NCBI GenBank assembly: GCA_004292955.1
Contig: RDXX01000056.1
Coordinates: 1 to 54,111, forward strand
Direction of reading: 5' to 3'
Source of the DNA: Oscillatoriales cyanobacterium
GTDB taxonomy: Bacteria > Cyanobacteriota > Cyanobacteriia > Cyanobacteriales > Microcoleaceae
DNA: 54,111 nt
The notes beneath the pieces were generated by a model. The model did no database searches, had not been told where the DNA came from, and saw only the letters and a program-made list of their open reading frames with translations. The position numbers and the translations under genes are program-made. This document shows, in pieces, positions 52,698 to 54,111 of this stretch (position 1 is the stretch's first letter; each line of letters starts with the position of its first letter).

Positions 52698-54017
52698 TTA
52701 CGCATACCTCATTACCCATTTATCCTCGACTCTTTCAAGTCTTTTGGTGGGTTTAGGCTCGACACTGTTGCAGTCGGATTTGCTGCCAGAACTGCCATCA
52801 TTGGCTGTCTTTATATCATGGCAATGTCTATGTAGAAGTTGAAGATTTTTATACTCATCCTTTTTACCTTTCGATTTGGGGATGATATGGTCAACTTCCA
52901 TTACATCATCTTCACGGAAGAACAAACCGCAGTGGGTGCATTTCCCTTTTTGCTTTTTCAGGAGCGTTGCCACTCTAGACGGCATTTCCGGGTTTTTACC
53001 CATTCTTGAACTCCAATAAACTAGGTTTCCGTCGTATGGTGACGATTCGCCTTTAACTTTCACATGACGCACTATTGGGGTGACGGCATGGTCAAGTAAC
53101 CGAAATGAGGTTAATCCATCCTTCTTCGTTGCGAATACCCAGTTATCACCGCCTATGGAATGCCAATATTTGTTTGACACCCATTCCCTGCTCTTTTTTG
53201 GGTGGCGGCGTTTTGCCCAAGCGCTTAACTTTTGGTACGTGAGGCTATCGATATCTGAGTAAGCCACCTTACTTACCACAGTCGCATAGTAGTTTGCCCA
53301 TCCCCTAATGATTGGGTTTAGATGGTTGATTAGCGCCACTTGTGGTGCTGCCTTATGGGCTTCGATAACACTAGCGATTTGATCGTAATGTACCTTTTGC
53401 GAATGCTTACTTGGGGTGATGATTGTTTTAAAACCCTGATTAGAGTGATACTTTCCAACAGTGAATTGTTGTATCCTAAAACCAAGGAAATCGAACCCTG
53501 GTTTTTCTTGCTCATACTGGTTGAGAGTGTGAGTAAGTCTCGTTTTGCTGGGTTTTAGTTCTAAACCCATGCCTTGTAACCATTCAGAGATAATCTCTTT
53601 ACATCTTTGGACAACGGTTATATCTTCGTGAAGAATAACGAAGTCATCGGCATAACGAATTAGGCTTAGGCTTTTACGGTTGTCCCGCTTACCATGACCA
53701 CTTCGGGTGGGCAAAGTATCAGCATACTTTTTAATTCGTTCTTCCATCCCGTGGAGGGCAATATTTGCCAGTAGTGGAGAAATTACCCCGCCCTGTGGCG
53801 TACCCTCAGATGTTGGAAACAACTGCTTATCATCCATCACTCCCGCTTTTAACCAGGCTCGAACTTGTCGGCGGATGGTGGGGAATGTATTTAATTTTTT
53901 GAGCAGTGCTTCATGGTCGATGCGGTCGAAACACTTGGCAATGTCAGCATCTAGCACGTATTTAGATTTCTGACTAATTACCGTGAATATTTGCTCTATC
54001 GCATCATGGCATGAGCG
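52698..54017 (-). CDS. ltrA: Group II intron maturase (reverse transcriptase, maturase, HNH), 3' part only
   Basis: About 439 codons remain. From the edge: RSCHDAIEQIF (end of the conserved GFRPGRSCHDA segment of the RT), DIAKCFDRIDH, TPQGGVISPLLANI, the catalytic LIRYADDFVIL, the thumb KTRLTHT...FDFLGF, then the maturase domain X (NPIIRGWANYY). The C-terminal HNH reads CTHCGLF, then VMEVDHIIPKSKGKKDEYKNLQLLHRHCHD. All RT, maturase and endonuclease motifs in this part are intact. Upstream of RSCHDA, at 54017/54018, the sequence changes into the 3' end of another intron. The apparent Met start at 54059 is therefore an artefact of reading through that intron's domain VI. The symbol is given by family resemblance. 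Confidence 0.88.
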   Translation of the reverse strand, partial: RSCHDAIEQIFTVISQKSKYVLDADIAKCFDRIDHEALLKKLNTFPTIRRQVRAWLKAGVMDDKQLFPTSEGTPQGGVISPLLANIALHGMEERIKKYADTLPTRSGHGKRDNRKSLSLIRYADDFVILHEDITVVQRCKEIISEWLQGMGLELKPSKTRLTHTLNQYEQEKPGFDFLGFRIQQFTVGKYHSNQGFKTIITPSKHSQKVHYDQIASVIEAHKAAPQVALINHLNPIIRGWANYYATVVSKVAYSDIDSLTYQKLSAWAKRRHPKKSREWVSNKYWHSIGGDNWVFATKKDGLTSFRLLDHAVTPIVRHVKVKGESSPYDGNLVYWSSRMGKNPEMPSRVATLLKKQKGKCTHCGLFFREDDVMEVDHIIPKSKGKKDEYKNLQLLHRHCHDIKTANDGSSGSKSDCNSVEPKPTKRLERVEDKWVMRYA

Positions 54018-54111
54018 ATTAAAGTCGGCGACCCTCTCACGAGAGCCGCCGCTCTCCAAAACCGTGCGTGAAAATTTCTCTTCACACGGCTCCTCAGTGA
54101 CTTGGTGCTTG
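54018..54111 (-). mobile_element. Second group II intron (inner), 3' end, inserted in the first intron's maturase gene
   Basis: The last 94 bases of an intron are visible. They hold the sequence just before domain V (CAAGCACCAAGTCACTGAG, very like the outer intron's), domain V itself (54058-54092), a GC-rich domain VI hairpin (GGCGGCTCTC-GTGA-GAGGGTCGCC) and the end CTTTAAT. Directly after it the maturase resumes at the Arg codon of GRSCHDA. Both introns belong to one family. The rest is outside the window. Confidence 0.8.
54058..54092 (-). ncRNA. Group II intron domain V (inner intron)
   Basis: The minus strand reads GAGCCGTGTGAAGAGAAAT then TTTCACGCACGGTTTT, the same 35-base hairpin as at 52644-52678 with a few paired and loop changes. 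It marks a separate intron 3' end only 41 bases before the outer maturase sequence resumes. Confidence 0.85.

Larger units (their letters stand above)
52604..54111 (-). mobile_element. Group II intron (outer), 3' part, reverse to the HNH gene
   Basis: On the minus strand the element shows the maturase gene, then domain V (52644-52678) and domain VI, ending GTTTAAT at 52604. Directly after that the HNH gene resumes. The same TTTAAT end is found in the second intron at 54018. The 5' half lies beyond the window. The maturase gene is itself interrupted, so this copy cannot make its own full protein unless the inner intron is spliced. Confidence 0.8.

Noticed and set aside
54018..54059. Start of the maturase gene at 54059 (MESGGSRERVADFN)
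   Set aside because: These codons are the domain VI sequence of the inner intron read in frame; real maturase sequence begins at RSCHDA.

Overview
The window comes from a cyanobacterial chromosome. The left edge carries the first 67 codons of psbA (photosystem II D1 protein), HIP1 octamers (GCGATCGC) occur throughout (for example 28248, 51542 and 52331), and most proteins are of types common in filamentous cyanobacteria: TPR-CHAT proteases, CBS/GAF/PAS hybrid kinases, DUF4114/YD-repeat giants and group II introns. An Oscillatoriales-like host is an inference; nothing here fixes the genus.

Left part (1-4.9 kb, all minus strand): psbA with a recognisable promoter, a NucA-like DRGH nuclease lipoprotein, a ParA ATPase and ribbon-helix-helix pair with three copies of an 18-bp motif around it, an unknown 236-aa protein, and a SUKH (SMI1/KNR4) protein. 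The SUKH gene lies just downstream of the centre-piece of the window, a gene of about 22 kb (27111 to 5178, minus) encoding DUF4114 domains, 22 PPC-like beta modules, Ig-like/cadherin-like modules, an SdrD-B-like part, a long RHS/YD shell, a Hint domain and an HNH-type nuclease tip. It reads as a polymorphic toxin with SUKH immunity. The gene is split into two frames by an exact 13-bp tandem duplication at 24834-24859. Removing one copy restores a single frame of 7,306 codons. A TA-flanked 186-bp MITE-like element sits on the stop codon of the toxin and separates it from the immunity gene.

Middle part (27.1-38.2 kb): a repeat-rich spacer, a catalytic-core-only tyrosine recombinase, a CoiA-like/GIY-YIG-like protein, then a tightly packed plus-strand cluster. 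It holds a TPR protein without CHAT, a TPR-CHAT caspase-like protease split by a 315-bp insert that looks like a group II intron domain I remnant, a CBS-like/zinc-ribbon protein, a coiled-coil membrane protein, a SAF-domain membrane protein and a DOPA-dioxygenase-family protein. The first five may act together as a protease-plus-membrane module; that is inference.

Right part: a minus-strand signalling operon (46499 to 38473) of a CBS-GAF-PAS-hybrid kinase, a REC-histidine kinase and a REC-GGDEF-EAL protein. Small zinc-binding and hypothetical proteins follow, then a second, intact TPR-CHAT protease, a membrane protein, two tandem paralogues, and an HNH gene interrupted by a reverse-oriented group II intron. 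That intron's own maturase gene is interrupted by a second intron of the same family, so the window ends inside a nested (twintron-like) arrangement.
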